Below, one piece after another: positions 35,433 to 43,479 of a stretch of 64,000 bases of DNA. The notes under the pieces are model-generated. The model saw nothing but the letters and a program-made list of their open reading frames with translations. It made no database searches and had not been told where the DNA came from. The first letter of the stretch is position 1; the number at the start of each line of letters is the position of its first letter. The position numbers and the translations under genes are program-made. This DNA comes from Azospirillum sp. B510 (GTDB lineage: Bacteria > Pseudomonadota > Alphaproteobacteria > Azospirillales > Azospirillaceae), in assembly GCF_000010725.1 (NCBI RefSeq), contig NC_013856.1:310001-374000 (forward strand), read 5' to 3'.

Positions 35433-35444
35433 TTAATATATTAA
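35433..35444. promoter_or_regulatory. AT-rich palindrome in the pta upstream region
   Basis: TTAATATATTAA is a perfect 12-bp palindrome in an AT-rich patch (35424-35447), the only such patch in the 456-bp interval between the enolase stop and the pta start. Positioned 152 bp upstream of pta, it is the best candidate for its promoter or an operator. The rest of the interval (35470-35737) is very GC-rich and contains CCCTCTCC-type palindromes (for example CCTCTCC/GGAGAGG at 35673-35693) but no gene I can support. Confidence 0.4.
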
Positions 35445-35737
35445 ATGTGCGCCGCAACATGGAACCAGTGGAAACTCCCCGTCCTGACACTATGCCGCAG
35501 GGGGCCGTAGAGGTGTCCCATGGGGCCGCGGTGGTCCGGCGGGGCTTCCCCCTCCCCCCGGGGAGAGACGGGAGGAGGGGGGTACTACGGCGGGGCGTCC
35601 CAAGAGAAAGCGGCGCCCGCCGCCCGTCCGTGAAGTCCCTTCAGGTGCGATCCGTCCGGTCGTGATCGCCTCTCCGGGGGCGGGAGAGGACGAGGCGGGC
35701 GGGCCGCCGGGCAGGGGACTTCAGGAGCTCGGGAAAC

Positions 35738-37015
35738 TCAGGCCTTGAGAATGCCGCGTCCGGCGAAGCGGGCGGCGACGCCGAGCTGCTCCTCGATGCG
35801 GATCAGCTGGTTGTACTTGGCGAGGCGGTCGGAGCGGCTGAGCGAGCCGGTCTTGATCTGGCCGCAGTTGGTGGCGACGGCGAGGTCGGCGATGGTGCTG
35901 TCCTCGGTTTCGCCCGAGCGGTGCGACAGGACGGCGGTGTAGCCGGCCTTGTGCGCCATGTCGACGGCTTCCAGCGTCTCCGACAGCGTGCCGATCTGGT
36001 TGACCTTCACCAGGATCGAGTTGGCGACGCCCTGGCGGATGCCCTGGGCCAGGCGCTTGGGGTTGGTGACGAACAGGTCGTCGCCGACCAACTGCACCTT
36101 GTCGCCGATGGCGTCGGTCAGCGCCTTCCAGCCTTCCCAATCATCCTCGGCCATGCCGTCCTCGATCGAGATGATCGGGTAGCGCCCGGCCAGATCGGTC
36201 CAGTAGGCGACCATCTGTTCCGGCGACAGCGACTTGCCTTCGCCGGCCAGCTCATACTTGCCGTTCTTGAAGAATTCGGTGGAGGCGGCGTCGATGGCGA
36301 GCATCACGTCGTCACCCGGCTTGTAGCCGGCGGCCTCGATCGCCTTCATGACGAAGCCGAGCGCGTCGTCGGTGGAGGCCAGGTTGGGGGCGAAGCCGCC
36401 CTCGTCGCCGACATTGGTGTTGTGGCCGGCGTCCTTCAGCTTCTTCTTCAGCGACTGGAAGATTTCCGAGCCCATGCGGATGGCGTCGGCGCCGGTCTCG
36501 GCCCCCACCGGCATGATCATGAATTCCTGGATGTCGATCGGGTTGTCGGCATGGGCGCCGCCGTTGATGATGTTCATCATCGGCACCGGCAGCAGCGAGG
36601 CGAAGGCGCCGCCGACATAGCGGTAGAGCGGCAGGCCGGCATCCTCGGCGGCGGCGCGGGCGACCGCCAGCGAAACGCCAAGGATGGCGTTGGCGCCGAG
36701 CCGACCCTTGTTCTCGGTCCCGTCCAGCTCGATCATGGCGAGATCGATGGCGCGCTGGTCGTCGGCCTCGAAGCCGGCGAGCGTGTCGTAGATCTCGCCG
36801 TTGACGGCCTCGACCGCCTTCAGCACGCCCTTGCCGCCGTAGCGGCCCTTGTCGCCGTCGCGAAGCTCGACCGCCTCATGGGCGCCGGTGGAGGCGCCCG
36901 ACGGCACCGCGGCGCGGCCGAAGGCGCCGCTGTCCAGCGCGACGTCCACTTCCACGGTCGGGTTGCCGCGGCTGTCAAGGATTTCGCGGGCGTGAATCTC
37001 GGTGATGACGCTCAT
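35738..37015 (-). CDS. eno: Enolase (phosphopyruvate hydratase)
   Basis: The 425-residue product starts MSVITEIHAREILDSRGNPT, the conserved enolase N-terminus. The substrate loop SGASTG, the magnesium ligands in IDAASTEF, SIEDGMAEDDW and LVGDDLFVTN, and the SHRSGETED motif near the C-terminus are all present. It converts 2-phosphoglycerate to phosphoenolpyruvate. It lies 72 bp downstream of the formate/nitrite channel gene on the same strand and could share its transcript. In many bacteria eno sits beside pyrG or ftsB, so this location is unusual. Confidence 0.97.
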   Translation of the reverse strand: MSVITEIHAREILDSRGNPTVEVDVALDSGAFGRAAVPSGASTGAHEAVELRDGDKGRYGGKGVLKAVEAVNGEIYDTLAGFEADDQRAIDLAMIELDGTENKGRLGANAILGVSLAVARAAAEDAGLPLYRYVGGAFASLLPVPMMNIINGGAHADNPIDIQEFMIMPVGAETGADAIRMGSEIFQSLKKKLKDAGHNTNVGDEGGFAPNLASTDDALGFVMKAIEAAGYKPGDDVMLAIDAASTEFFKNGKYELAGEGKSLSPEQMVAYWTDLAGRYPIISIEDGMAEDDWEGWKALTDAIGDKVQLVGDDLFVTNPKRLAQGIRQGVANSILVKVNQIGTLSETLEAVDMAHKAGYTAVLSHRSGETEDSTIADLAVATNCGQIKTGSLSRSDRLAKYNQLIRIEEQLGVAARFAGRGILKA

Positions 37016-37087
37016 GGGAAGGGATGTCCCGTGTCTTGAGGAATGGTGATTTGCGGGGTTCGGTCGGAAGCGCTGTCGGCGGAGCGC

Positions 37088-37966
37088 TCAGCGCAGCTTG
37101 GGGCGCCGGTAGATGAACCAGTAGACGGCGCCCACCATCACCGCCCCGCCGATCCAATTGCCGAGCGTGACGGCGACGAGGTTGACCAGATACTGGCCGA
37201 CCGGGATGACGGGTGCCGCGCGGCCGAGGTCGTGCCAGAAGCTGTCCGGCGCGCCCCATTCGATCAGCAGGCCGAGCGGGACGAAATACATGTTGGCGAC
37301 GCAGTGCTCGAAGCCGGCGGCGACGAAGGCGGCGACCGGGAAGGTGATCGCCAGGATCTTGTCGCCGACGCTGCGCGCGCCGAGCGCCAGCCAGACGGCG
37401 AGGCAGACCAGCACATTGCACAGGATGGCCAGGAAGAAGGCCTGGGTCGTCGGCAGCGAGCTTTTCGCCACCGCGAAATACAGCGCCGAGGCGCCGACCG
37501 CGCCATGGCCGAAGGTGTATTGGCCGGAGAGGAAGACCAGCAGCGCTGTGCCGGCGGCGCCGACGAAATTGCCGATCCACACCGTGGTCCACACCCGCAT
37601 CATCTCGCGGGCATGCAGCCGGCCGCTGGCCCAGGCCATCACCATCAGCGCGTCGCCGGTGAAGAGCTGCGCGCCGCCGATGATGACCAGGATCAGCCCC
37701 ATCGAAAAGACCAGCCCGCCCAGCAGCCGGGTCAGGCCGTAGGGCAGCATGCCTTCGGCGCCCGACATGGTGACGGTGGCGAACAGCCCGCCCAGCGCGA
37801 TGAAGGCGCCGGCCAGGACCGCCAGGGCGAACAGGGTGGGGGTGTCGTAATGGGCCTTCTTGACACCGAGATTCTCGGCGGCAAGCGCGATGGCATCGGG
37901 CATCAACGCGTCGAGAGTCTGCGGCGTCGGCTGGCTCCAGCCCACATCCTTGCTGTCCATGTTCAT
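37088..37966 (-). CDS. Formate/nitrite channel family protein (FocA-like)
   Basis: The 292-residue integral membrane protein has six predicted core helices and family segments GGAQLFTGDALMVMAWASGR, FVAAGFEHCVANMYFVPLGL and GNWIGGAVMVGAVYW. The FEHCVANMYF segment holds the central histidine of FNT channels. Members form pentameric channels for formate, nitrite or hydrosulfide. With pta-ackA and enolase close by, formate is the likeliest guess, but no pyruvate formate-lyase is visible. The ATG at 37966 is chosen; upstream in-frame starts to 38128 would run through an inverted-repeat operator. Two TGTAG-N5-CTACA palindromes lie upstream. Confidence 0.9.
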   Translation of the reverse strand: MNMDSKDVGWSQPTPQTLDALMPDAIALAAENLGVKKAHYDTPTLFALAVLAGAFIALGGLFATVTMSGAEGMLPYGLTRLLGGLVFSMGLILVIIGGAQLFTGDALMVMAWASGRLHAREMMRVWTTVWIGNFVGAAGTALLVFLSGQYTFGHGAVGASALYFAVAKSSLPTTQAFFLAILCNVLVCLAVWLALGARSVGDKILAITFPVAAFVAAGFEHCVANMYFVPLGLLIEWGAPDSFWHDLGRAAPVIPVGQYLVNLVAVTLGNWIGGAVMVGAVYWFIYRRPKLR

Positions 37967-38029
37967 CGGTCGATGTCCTCGCTGCCGCGCGGTGTCGCGG
38001 CCCATCGGCGGCGGCTTTCGCGTCCGCCA

Positions 38030-38044
38030 TGTAGCTTTACTACA
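38030..38044. promoter_or_regulatory. Inverted repeat TGTAG-N5-CTACA, copy 1
   Basis: TGTAGCTTTACTACA, flanked by A and T to make a 17-bp palindrome (38029-38045), lies 64 bp upstream of the FocA-like start. The same 5-5-5 design recurs at 38186. It is a strong operator candidate for control of the channel and perhaps enolase. Confidence 0.5.
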
Positions 38045-38185
38045 TACTCCCGTCGGGAGGCCGCTGGCAAGGGCACCGCCTGAGCAATTCCGTCGCAGGG
38101 GGCGTTGCGGCAAAATTGGGGCAAGCATAGGAAAACAAGGGATTTACAGGAGGGTGCGCCGTCACTCTTGCGCTGGTTGCGCTTC

Positions 38186-38200
38186 TGTAGTGTTGCTACA
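38186..38200. promoter_or_regulatory. Inverted repeat TGTAG-N5-CTACA, copy 2
   Basis: TGTAGTGTTGCTACA has the same arms and spacer length as copy 1 but a different spacer, which argues for protein recognition of the arms. It lies 220 bp upstream of the FocA-like start and 51 bp beyond the end of the GntR gene. No protein-coding gene is supported in the 284-bp interval 37967-38250. Confidence 0.5.
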
Positions 38201-38250
38201 TCATGACCGTCCGGAGACAGTGGCGTGTCAGGCCGGCATCTGGCCGGCAG

Positions 38251-38952
38251 TCAGGGCAAATCGAGGTCCTGGATGTAGCGGGTCAGCGCGCAGCTGGCGT
38301 TCAGCATGTGGGCGCGCATGCGGCGGGCGGCCTCCCCGCCATCGCCGCGCGCCATGGCGTCGAGGATGGCGCCATGTTCGGCGTGCGAGGTCTCCAGCCG
38401 GTTGCCATGGCGGAGCTGGGTGCGGCGGAAGGCGGCGAGGCGGGCGCGGATGCCGACCGCCTGCTCCGCCATGAAGTGGTTGTGGGTGGCCTGATAGATC
38501 GCCTCGTGGAAGCGGCGGTTGAAATCGTCATAGGCGCCGAGATCGCCGCCCCGCACCATCTCCGCCGAGGACTCGTGCATGGTCTGCAACCGGCTGCGTT
38601 CCATCGGCGTGATGCGGTAGGTGGCGAGACGGACGCACATCGCCTCCATCTCCGCCGTGGTTTCGAACATGTCCATGATGCGCTCGGCCGTCATGGTGGC
38701 GACGACCACGCCGCGGCGCGGCCGCACCTCCACCATGCCGGTGGTGGCGAGCTGGCGCAGCGCCTCGCGCACCGGGGTGCGCGAGGCGCCGAAGCGCTGG
38801 CCGATCTGCTGTTCGTCGAGCGGCGTGCCCGGCTTCAGCCGGCCGGTCGCGATCTCGTCGGCCAGGGCGACCCGGATCACGTCGGACAGCAGGCTCTTAC
38901 CGTCGTCGGTCACGTCCCGCTCAGGGGGTTCCGCTGGCTGAATGGCATCCAT
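38251..38952 (-). CDS. GntR-family (FCD) regulator of malonate genes, MdcY/MatR-like
   Basis: From the ATG at 38952 the product is 233 residues. An N-terminal winged HTH (about 18-80: LKPGTPLDEQQIGQRFGASR, then TPVREALRQLATTG) precedes an all-helical FCD effector domain (about 90-220) with conserved FHEAIYQATHN. It is divergent from madL-mdcH, matching the mdcY-mdcLMACDEGBH layout described in Acinetobacter, where MdcY is a GntR repressor released by malonate. Upstream in-frame ATGs (39006, 39009) would run through an operator-like repeat, so the shorter form is preferred. Its function as the malonate sensor is inferred from position and family. Confidence 0.88.
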   Translation of the reverse strand: MDAIQPAEPPERDVTDDGKSLLSDVIRVALADEIATGRLKPGTPLDEQQIGQRFGASRTPVREALRQLATTGMVEVRPRRGVVVATMTAERIMDMFETTAEMEAMCVRLATYRITPMERSRLQTMHESSAEMVRGGDLGAYDDFNRRFHEAIYQATHNHFMAEQAVGIRARLAAFRRTQLRHGNRLETSHAEHGAILDAMARGDGGEAARRMRAHMLNASCALTRYIQDLDLP

Positions 38953-38984
38953 CTGCGTACATGACCATGTCTGATTGCCCAGCC

Positions 38985-39147
38985 GTGTATGCGCACATAC
39001 CGGCATCATCGCGGATCAGTATACGGAAACCCGATAAACGGTCAAAATTATGTTTTCAGGCCCCGGCGCGCATGATATGTATGCGCAACAGTAGCGGCGG
39101 CTGATCAAAAAATACGAAAGACCCAATCCTCGGCTGGTGCGCATACA
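38985..39147. promoter_or_regulatory. Three TGTATGCGCA decamers between gntR and the malonate operon
   Basis: The exact decamer TGTATGCGCA occurs at 38986-38995 and 39078-39087, and on the other strand at 39138-39147. A further GTATAC core lies at 39019-39024. The first copy is part of a longer imperfect palindrome (GTATG-N4-CATAC). The TGTAT half-site fits the operator type of GntR/FCD regulators such as MdcY. The 403-bp divergent interval (38953-39355) otherwise holds only AT-rich promoter-like DNA (39030-39060, 39100-39120) and a possible leader ORF. Confidence 0.6.
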
Positions 39148-39278
39148 TGAATCGCGCGGCACCGCCCGCTCTGGGAACCATCGTCGGCCGCCGTCGTGAC
39201 GCGTATCCGGTTCGACCCCGCTGCCAGTCCAGCCTTGGGCCGCCGGGCCGCATGAAACGACGAAATGGGGAAGCGCAC

Positions 39279-39362
39279 ATGACGGGCCGACATAATCCGC
39301 CAATTCCAATTCCGCCAACCGCCGCCGCGGCCTCCGCCACGGGGGAGGTGGCGCCATGGTGA
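39279..39362 (+). CDS. Possible 27-codon leader ORF overlapping the madL start
   Basis: The ATG at 39279 follows GGGGAAG by about 5 bases. The frame encodes a Pro/Ala-rich peptide (MTGRHNPPIPIPPTAAAASA...) and stops with TGA at 39360-39362, overlapping the madL ATG (39356). Terminating ribosomes could re-initiate on madL. A longer form starts at 39252. The peptide may have no function of its own, and the only support is the ribosome-binding site and the overlap. Confidence 0.3.
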   Translation: MTGRHNPPIPIPPTAAAASATGEVAPW

Positions 39363-39775
39363 TCTTCGGCACCGCCCTGCTGGCGGCCTGCTATCTGCTG
39401 GGCGTCCTGCTCGGCGACATCCTGGGATCGCTGATCGGGGTCAAGGCCAATGTCGGCGGCGTCGGCATCGCCATGATGCTGCTGATGGCCGCCCAGTACC
39501 ACATGCGCAAGCGCGGGCTGCTGCGGCCGGAGACCGAGAGGGGCATCACCTTCTGGGCGATGATGTATATCCCGGTGGTGGTCGCCATGGCCGCCACCCA
39601 GAATGTCATCGTCGCCGTCAAGGGCGGTCCGATCGCCCTGCTGGCCGCTCTCGGCTCGGTCGCGTTGTGCGCCTGCGTCATCTCGCTGATCAACCGCGCG
39701 ATCCAGCGCACCGGTGCGGCCGCCGCCTGGCAAGCCGGCCGGCAGGCCGGCACCGCCGGCGCCGATCTCGAATAA
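39356..39775 (+). CDS. madL: Malonate transporter, MadL subunit
   Basis: The 139-residue membrane protein has about four helices (FGTALLAACYLLGVLLGDIL, then GVGIAMMLLMAAQYHMRKRG) and matches MadL/MdcL. It forms a two-component sodium-dependent malonate importer with MadM, encoded 10 bp downstream. The ATG follows GGGGGAGG. It is the first gene of the malonate operon, under the GntR-linked control region. The C-terminal tail is Ala/Gly-rich and cytoplasmic or disordered. Confidence 0.95.
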   Translation: MVIFGTALLAACYLLGVLLGDILGSLIGVKANVGGVGIAMMLLMAAQYHMRKRGLLRPETERGITFWAMMYIPVVVAMAATQNVIVAVKGGPIALLAALGSVALCACVISLINRAIQRTGAAAAWQAGRQAGTAGADLE

Positions 39776-39785
39776 GGGGGCCGCG

Positions 39786-40550
39786 ATGCTCGAAAAATTC
39801 ATGCATGAGATCGCGGACAACCAGCTGGTCGCCGCCTTCGCCATCGTCGGCATCATCGTCTGGCTCTCCAATTTCCTGGCCCGCCGCCTGACCGGCGGCC
39901 GGGTGCACGGTTCCGCCATCGCGGTGCTGGCCGGGCTGGCGCTCGCCTATTGGGGCGGGCTGGTCACCGGCAAGACCAAGGGCCTGGCCGACCTGACCCT
40001 GTTCAGCGGGCTGGCGCTGATGGGGGGCGCGATGATGCGCGACTTCTGCATCGTCGCCACCGCCAGCGAGGTGCAGATCGACGAGGCGCGCAAGGCCGGC
40101 TGGCTCGGCTTCATCGCCCTGTTCCTCGGCACCGTGCTGCCCTTCATCGTCGGCGTCGCCGTCGCCATGGCCTTCGGCTACACCGACCCGGTGGCGCTGA
40201 CCACCATCGGCGCCGGCGCCATCACCTACATCGTCGGCCCGGTGACCGGGGCGGCCATCGGCGCCAGCTCCGACGTCATCGCGCTCAGCATCGCCACCGG
40301 CGTGGTCAAGGCGATCCTGGTGATGATCTTCACGCCGGTCCTGGCCGGCTTCATGCGGCTGGACAACCCGCAGGCGGCGATGGTGTTCGGCGGATTGGCC
40401 GGCACGGTCAGCGGCGTCAGCGCCGGGCTGGCGGCGACCGACCGGCGGCTGGTGCCCTATGGCGCGCTGGTCGCCACCTTCCACACCGGCCTGGGCTGCC
40501 TGATGGGGCCGTCCGTGCTGTTCCTGGCGATCAAGGCGGTCGCCGGCTGA
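39786..40550 (+). CDS. madM: Malonate transporter, MadM subunit
   Basis: The 254-residue product has about eight predicted membrane segments and the family features FAIVGIIVWLSNFLARRLTG, TIGAGAITYIVGPVTGAAIG and TFHTGLGCLMGPSVLFLAIK. It completes the MadLM malonate:sodium symporter. The ATG at 39786 starts MLEKFMHEIADNQL, the usual MadM beginning; the frame is open upstream but overlaps madL. Confidence 0.95.
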   Translation: MLEKFMHEIADNQLVAAFAIVGIIVWLSNFLARRLTGGRVHGSAIAVLAGLALAYWGGLVTGKTKGLADLTLFSGLALMGGAMMRDFCIVATASEVQIDEARKAGWLGFIALFLGTVLPFIVGVAVAMAFGYTDPVALTTIGAGAITYIVGPVTGAAIGASSDVIALSIATGVVKAILVMIFTPVLAGFMRLDNPQAAMVFGGLAGTVSGVSAGLAATDRRLVPYGALVATFHTGLGCLMGPSVLFLAIKAVAG

Positions 40551-40611
40551 ATTGACCCCGCTGATTTGACTGGGCTGATCGCGAACCAACGTGATGAAGG
40601 AAGCTGACACC

Positions 40612-42255
40612 ATGCGCGACTGGAACCTGCGGGGGCGCAACCGCGACGCCCGGCTGGCCCGCGCCGCCGGGCTGACCGAAGGAAAGCGTGTCGCCGCCGC
40701 CAACGCGAGCGCCCTGCTCGAAGCGGTGCTGGAGCCGGAGGACCGCGTCTGCCTGGAGGGCAACAACCAGAAGCAGGCCGATTTCCTCGCCCGCAGCCTG
40801 GCCTCGGTCGATCCGGCGCGGGTGAACGGCCTGCACATGGTGCAGTCGGTGCTGGCCCTGCCGGAGCATCTCGACGTTTTCGAACGCGGCATCGCGTCGA
40901 AGCTCGACTTCTCCTTCTCCGGCCCGCAGGGGGCGCGGCTGGCGCGCATGGTGGCGGACGGGCGGATCGCCATCGGCGCCATCCACACCTATCTGGAGCT
41001 GTTCGGCCGCTATTTCGTCGATCTGACGCCGCGCGTCAGCCTCGTCGCCGCCCAGGCGGCGGACGCCGCCGGCAACCTCTACACCGGTCCCAACACCGAG
41101 GACACGCCGGTCATCGTCGAGGCGACCGCCTTCAAGCGCGGCATCGTCATCGCCCAAGTCAACGAGCTGGTGGAGACGGTTCCGCGCGTCGACATCCCCG
41201 GCGGCTGGGTCGATTTCGTCATCCAGAGCCCGACGCCGCACTATATCGAGCCGCTGTTCACCCGCGATCCGGCGCAGATCTCGGAAATCCAGGTGCTGAT
41301 GGCGATGATGGCCATCAAGGGCATCTATGCCGAATACGGCATCCAGCGGCTGAACCACGGCATCGGTTTCGACACCGCCGCCATCGAGCTGCTGCTGCCG
41401 ACCTATGCGGAGTCGCTGGGGCTGAAGGGGAGGATCTGCCGGCATTGGGCGCTGAACCCGCACCCGGCGCTGATCCCCGCCATCGAGGCCGGCTTCGTCG
41501 AAAGCGTCCATTCCTTCGGCTCGGAGCTGGGGATGGAGGCCTATATCCGCGAACGGCCGGACGTGTTCTTCACCGGGTCCGACGGCAACATGCGGTCCAA
41601 CCGGGCGATGTGCCAGGCCGCCGGCCACTATGCCTGCGACCTGTTCATCGGCTCGACCTTGCAGATCGACCTCGCCGGCAACAGCTCCACCGCCACGCTG
41701 GGACGCATCGCCGGCTTCGGCGGCGCGCCCAACATGGGGGCCGACGCCCGCGGACGCCGCCATGCCAGCCCGGCCTGGCTGAAGGCCGGACGGGAGGCGC
41801 GCGAGGGCGGCGGGCAGATGCCGCGCGGCCAGAAGCTGGTCGTCCAGATGGTCGAGACCTTCCGCGAGCACATGCAGCCGGCCTTCGTCGAGCGGCTCGA
41901 CGCCTGGGAATTGGCGGAGAGCGCCGGCATGGAGCTGCCGCCGGTGATGATCTATGGCGAGGACGTCACCCACATCCTGACGGAGGAGGGCATCGCCAAC
42001 CTGCTGCTCTGCCGGACGGCGGAGGAGCGGGAACAGGCGATCCGCGGCGTCGCCGGCTATACCCCGGTCGGGCGCGGGCGCGACCGCCGCATGGTGGAGA
42101 ACCTCCGCGACCGTGGCGTCATCCGCCGTCCGGAGGATCTGGGCATCGACAAGCGGCTGGCGACCCGCGACCTGCTGGCCGCGCGGTCGATCAAGGATCT
42201 GGTGCGCGCATCGGGCGGCCTGTACGACCCGCCCAAGCGCTTCCGCAACTGGTGA
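40612..42255 (+). CDS. mdcA: Malonate decarboxylase alpha subunit
   Basis: The 547-residue product is the acetyl-S-ACP:malonate ACP transferase of malonate decarboxylase. It swaps acetate for malonate on the acyl carrier protein thiol. Recognisable parts are YVDLTPRVSLVAAQAADAAG-like substrate loops, LNPHPALIPAIEAGFVESVH, and the GRIAGFGGAPNMGADARGRR motif. The ATG at 40612 lies 8 bases after AAGGAAG; in-frame starts at 40591 and 40594 precede that site. Gene order from here (A-C-D-E-G-B-H) equals that reported for Acinetobacter. Confidence 0.97.
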   Translation: MRDWNLRGRNRDARLARAAGLTEGKRVAAANASALLEAVLEPEDRVCLEGNNQKQADFLARSLASVDPARVNGLHMVQSVLALPEHLDVFERGIASKLDFSFSGPQGARLARMVADGRIAIGAIHTYLELFGRYFVDLTPRVSLVAAQAADAAGNLYTGPNTEDTPVIVEATAFKRGIVIAQVNELVETVPRVDIPGGWVDFVIQSPTPHYIEPLFTRDPAQISEIQVLMAMMAIKGIYAEYGIQRLNHGIGFDTAAIELLLPTYAESLGLKGRICRHWALNPHPALIPAIEAGFVESVHSFGSELGMEAYIRERPDVFFTGSDGNMRSNRAMCQAAGHYACDLFIGSTLQIDLAGNSSTATLGRIAGFGGAPNMGADARGRRHASPAWLKAGREAREGGGQMPRGQKLVVQMVETFREHMQPAFVERLDAWELAESAGMELPPVMIYGEDVTHILTEEGIANLLLCRTAEEREQAIRGVAGYTPVGRGRDRRMVENLRDRGVIRRPEDLGIDKRLATRDLLAARSIKDLVRASGGLYDPPKRFRNW

Positions 42256-42265
42256 GCGGCATCCC

Positions 42266-42601
42266 ATGGAAACCCTGACTTTCGAATATCGCGGCGGCCG
42301 GCCTCTCAACACTGGGCCCGCGCTGTCCCCACCCCCCTCGGTGCTGGTCGGCGTCGTCGGGTCCGGCAATCTGGAGGTGCTGGTCGAAGCCGCACCGCTC
42401 GGCGGCCTCTGCCGCATCGAGATCCAGACGGCGGCGGTCGGCTTCGGCGCGACGTGGCGGGCGGTGATGGACGACGTCTTCGCCCGCCATCCGCTGGCCG
42501 ATGTCCGCATCTCCATCAACGATGTCGGCGCCACGCCGGCCGTGGTCGGCCTGCGGCTGGACCAGGCGCTGGACGCCTTCGCCGGGGGAGCCCAACCATG
42601 A
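42266..42601 (+). CDS. mdcC: Malonate decarboxylase acyl carrier protein (delta)
   Basis: The 111-residue product carries the unusual 2'-(5''-phosphoribosyl)-3'-dephospho-CoA cofactor. Ser33 in VGVVGSGNLEVL is the expected attachment residue. The ATG at 42266 gives the usual small ACP. It ends in an ATGA overlap with mdcD, indicating translational coupling. Confidence 0.95.
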   Translation: METLTFEYRGGRPLNTGPALSPPPSVLVGVVGSGNLEVLVEAAPLGGLCRIEIQTAAVGFGATWRAVMDDVFARHPLADVRISINDVGATPAVVGLRLDQALDAFAGGAQP

Positions 42602-43476
42602 GCCGCAGCTATTACGAGGACAGCGCCCGTGGCCGTCTCGCCGGGCTGCTCGACGCCGGAAGCTTCGCCGAGATCCTGCCGCCGACCGAACGGGTGGTCA
42701 GCCCGCATCTGCGCCAGCTCGACACGCCGGCCGCCTTCGACGACGGCATCATCGTCGGCGAGGGGCGGCTGGCGGGGCGCCGGGTGCTGGTCGCCGCCCA
42801 GGAAGGCGGCTTCATGGGCGGTGCCGTCGGCGAGGTGCATGGCGCCAAGCTGACCGGCCTGCTGGAACGCGCGCTCGACAGCCGTCCGGACGGCGTGCTG
42901 CTGCTGGTCGAATCCGGCGGTGTCCGGCTGCATGAGGCCAATGCCGGGCTGATCGCGGTGTCGGAGGTGATGCGCGCGGTGCTGGCGGTGCGGGCGGCCG
43001 GCATCCCGGTGATCGTGCTGGACGGCGGCACCTTCGGCTGTTTCGGCGGCATGGGCATCGTGTCGCGCCTGTGCGACGCGGTGGTGATGAGCGAGGAGGG
43101 CCGCCTCGGCCTGTCCGGCCCCGAGGTGATCGAGACCACCATGGGGGTGGAGGAGTTCGACAGCCGCGACCGCGCCCTGGTCTGGCGCACCGTCGGCGGC
43201 AAGCACCGCTATCTGTTGGGCGAGGCGGCGACGCTGGTCGAGGATGATGTCGCCGCCTTCCGCGCCGAGGCATTGGCCCTGCTGGACAGCAAGCCCGACC
43301 TGTCGCTGGCGGCGCTGGAGGCGGAGCATGCGGCGTTCGGCCGCCGGCTGGAGCGGTTCGGCGATTGCCGCGACGCGCTCGACATCTGGGAGCGGCTGGG
43401 GGTGGAGGAGCCGGAACGGCTGCCGCTCCTCGACACCGCCGGCTTCCTCGCCACCGTCCGCGACCGGAGGGCCTGA
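42598..43476 (+). CDS. mdcD: Malonate decarboxylase beta subunit
   Basis: The 292-residue product belongs to the carboxyltransferase/crotonase superfamily. With MdcE it decarboxylates malonyl-S-ACP to acetyl-S-ACP. Oxyanion-type glycine motifs are visible (QEGGFMGGAVGEVHGAKLTG and DGGTFGCFGGMG). The start overlaps the mdcC stop (ATGA). Length and sequence are normal for MdcD. Confidence 0.96.
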   Translation: MSRSYYEDSARGRLAGLLDAGSFAEILPPTERVVSPHLRQLDTPAAFDDGIIVGEGRLAGRRVLVAAQEGGFMGGAVGEVHGAKLTGLLERALDSRPDGVLLLVESGGVRLHEANAGLIAVSEVMRAVLAVRAAGIPVIVLDGGTFGCFGGMGIVSRLCDAVVMSEEGRLGLSGPEVIETTMGVEEFDSRDRALVWRTVGGKHRYLLGEAATLVEDDVAAFRAEALALLDSKPDLSLAALEAEHAAFGRRLERFGDCRDALDIWERLGVEEPERLPLLDTAGFLATVRDRRA

Positions 43477-43479
43477 GTT

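Noticed and set aside
38147..38474. Possible plus-strand gene with AGGAGG near 38146
   Set aside because: The site lies directly against the GTG with no spacing, and the frame runs antisense into the GntR gene.
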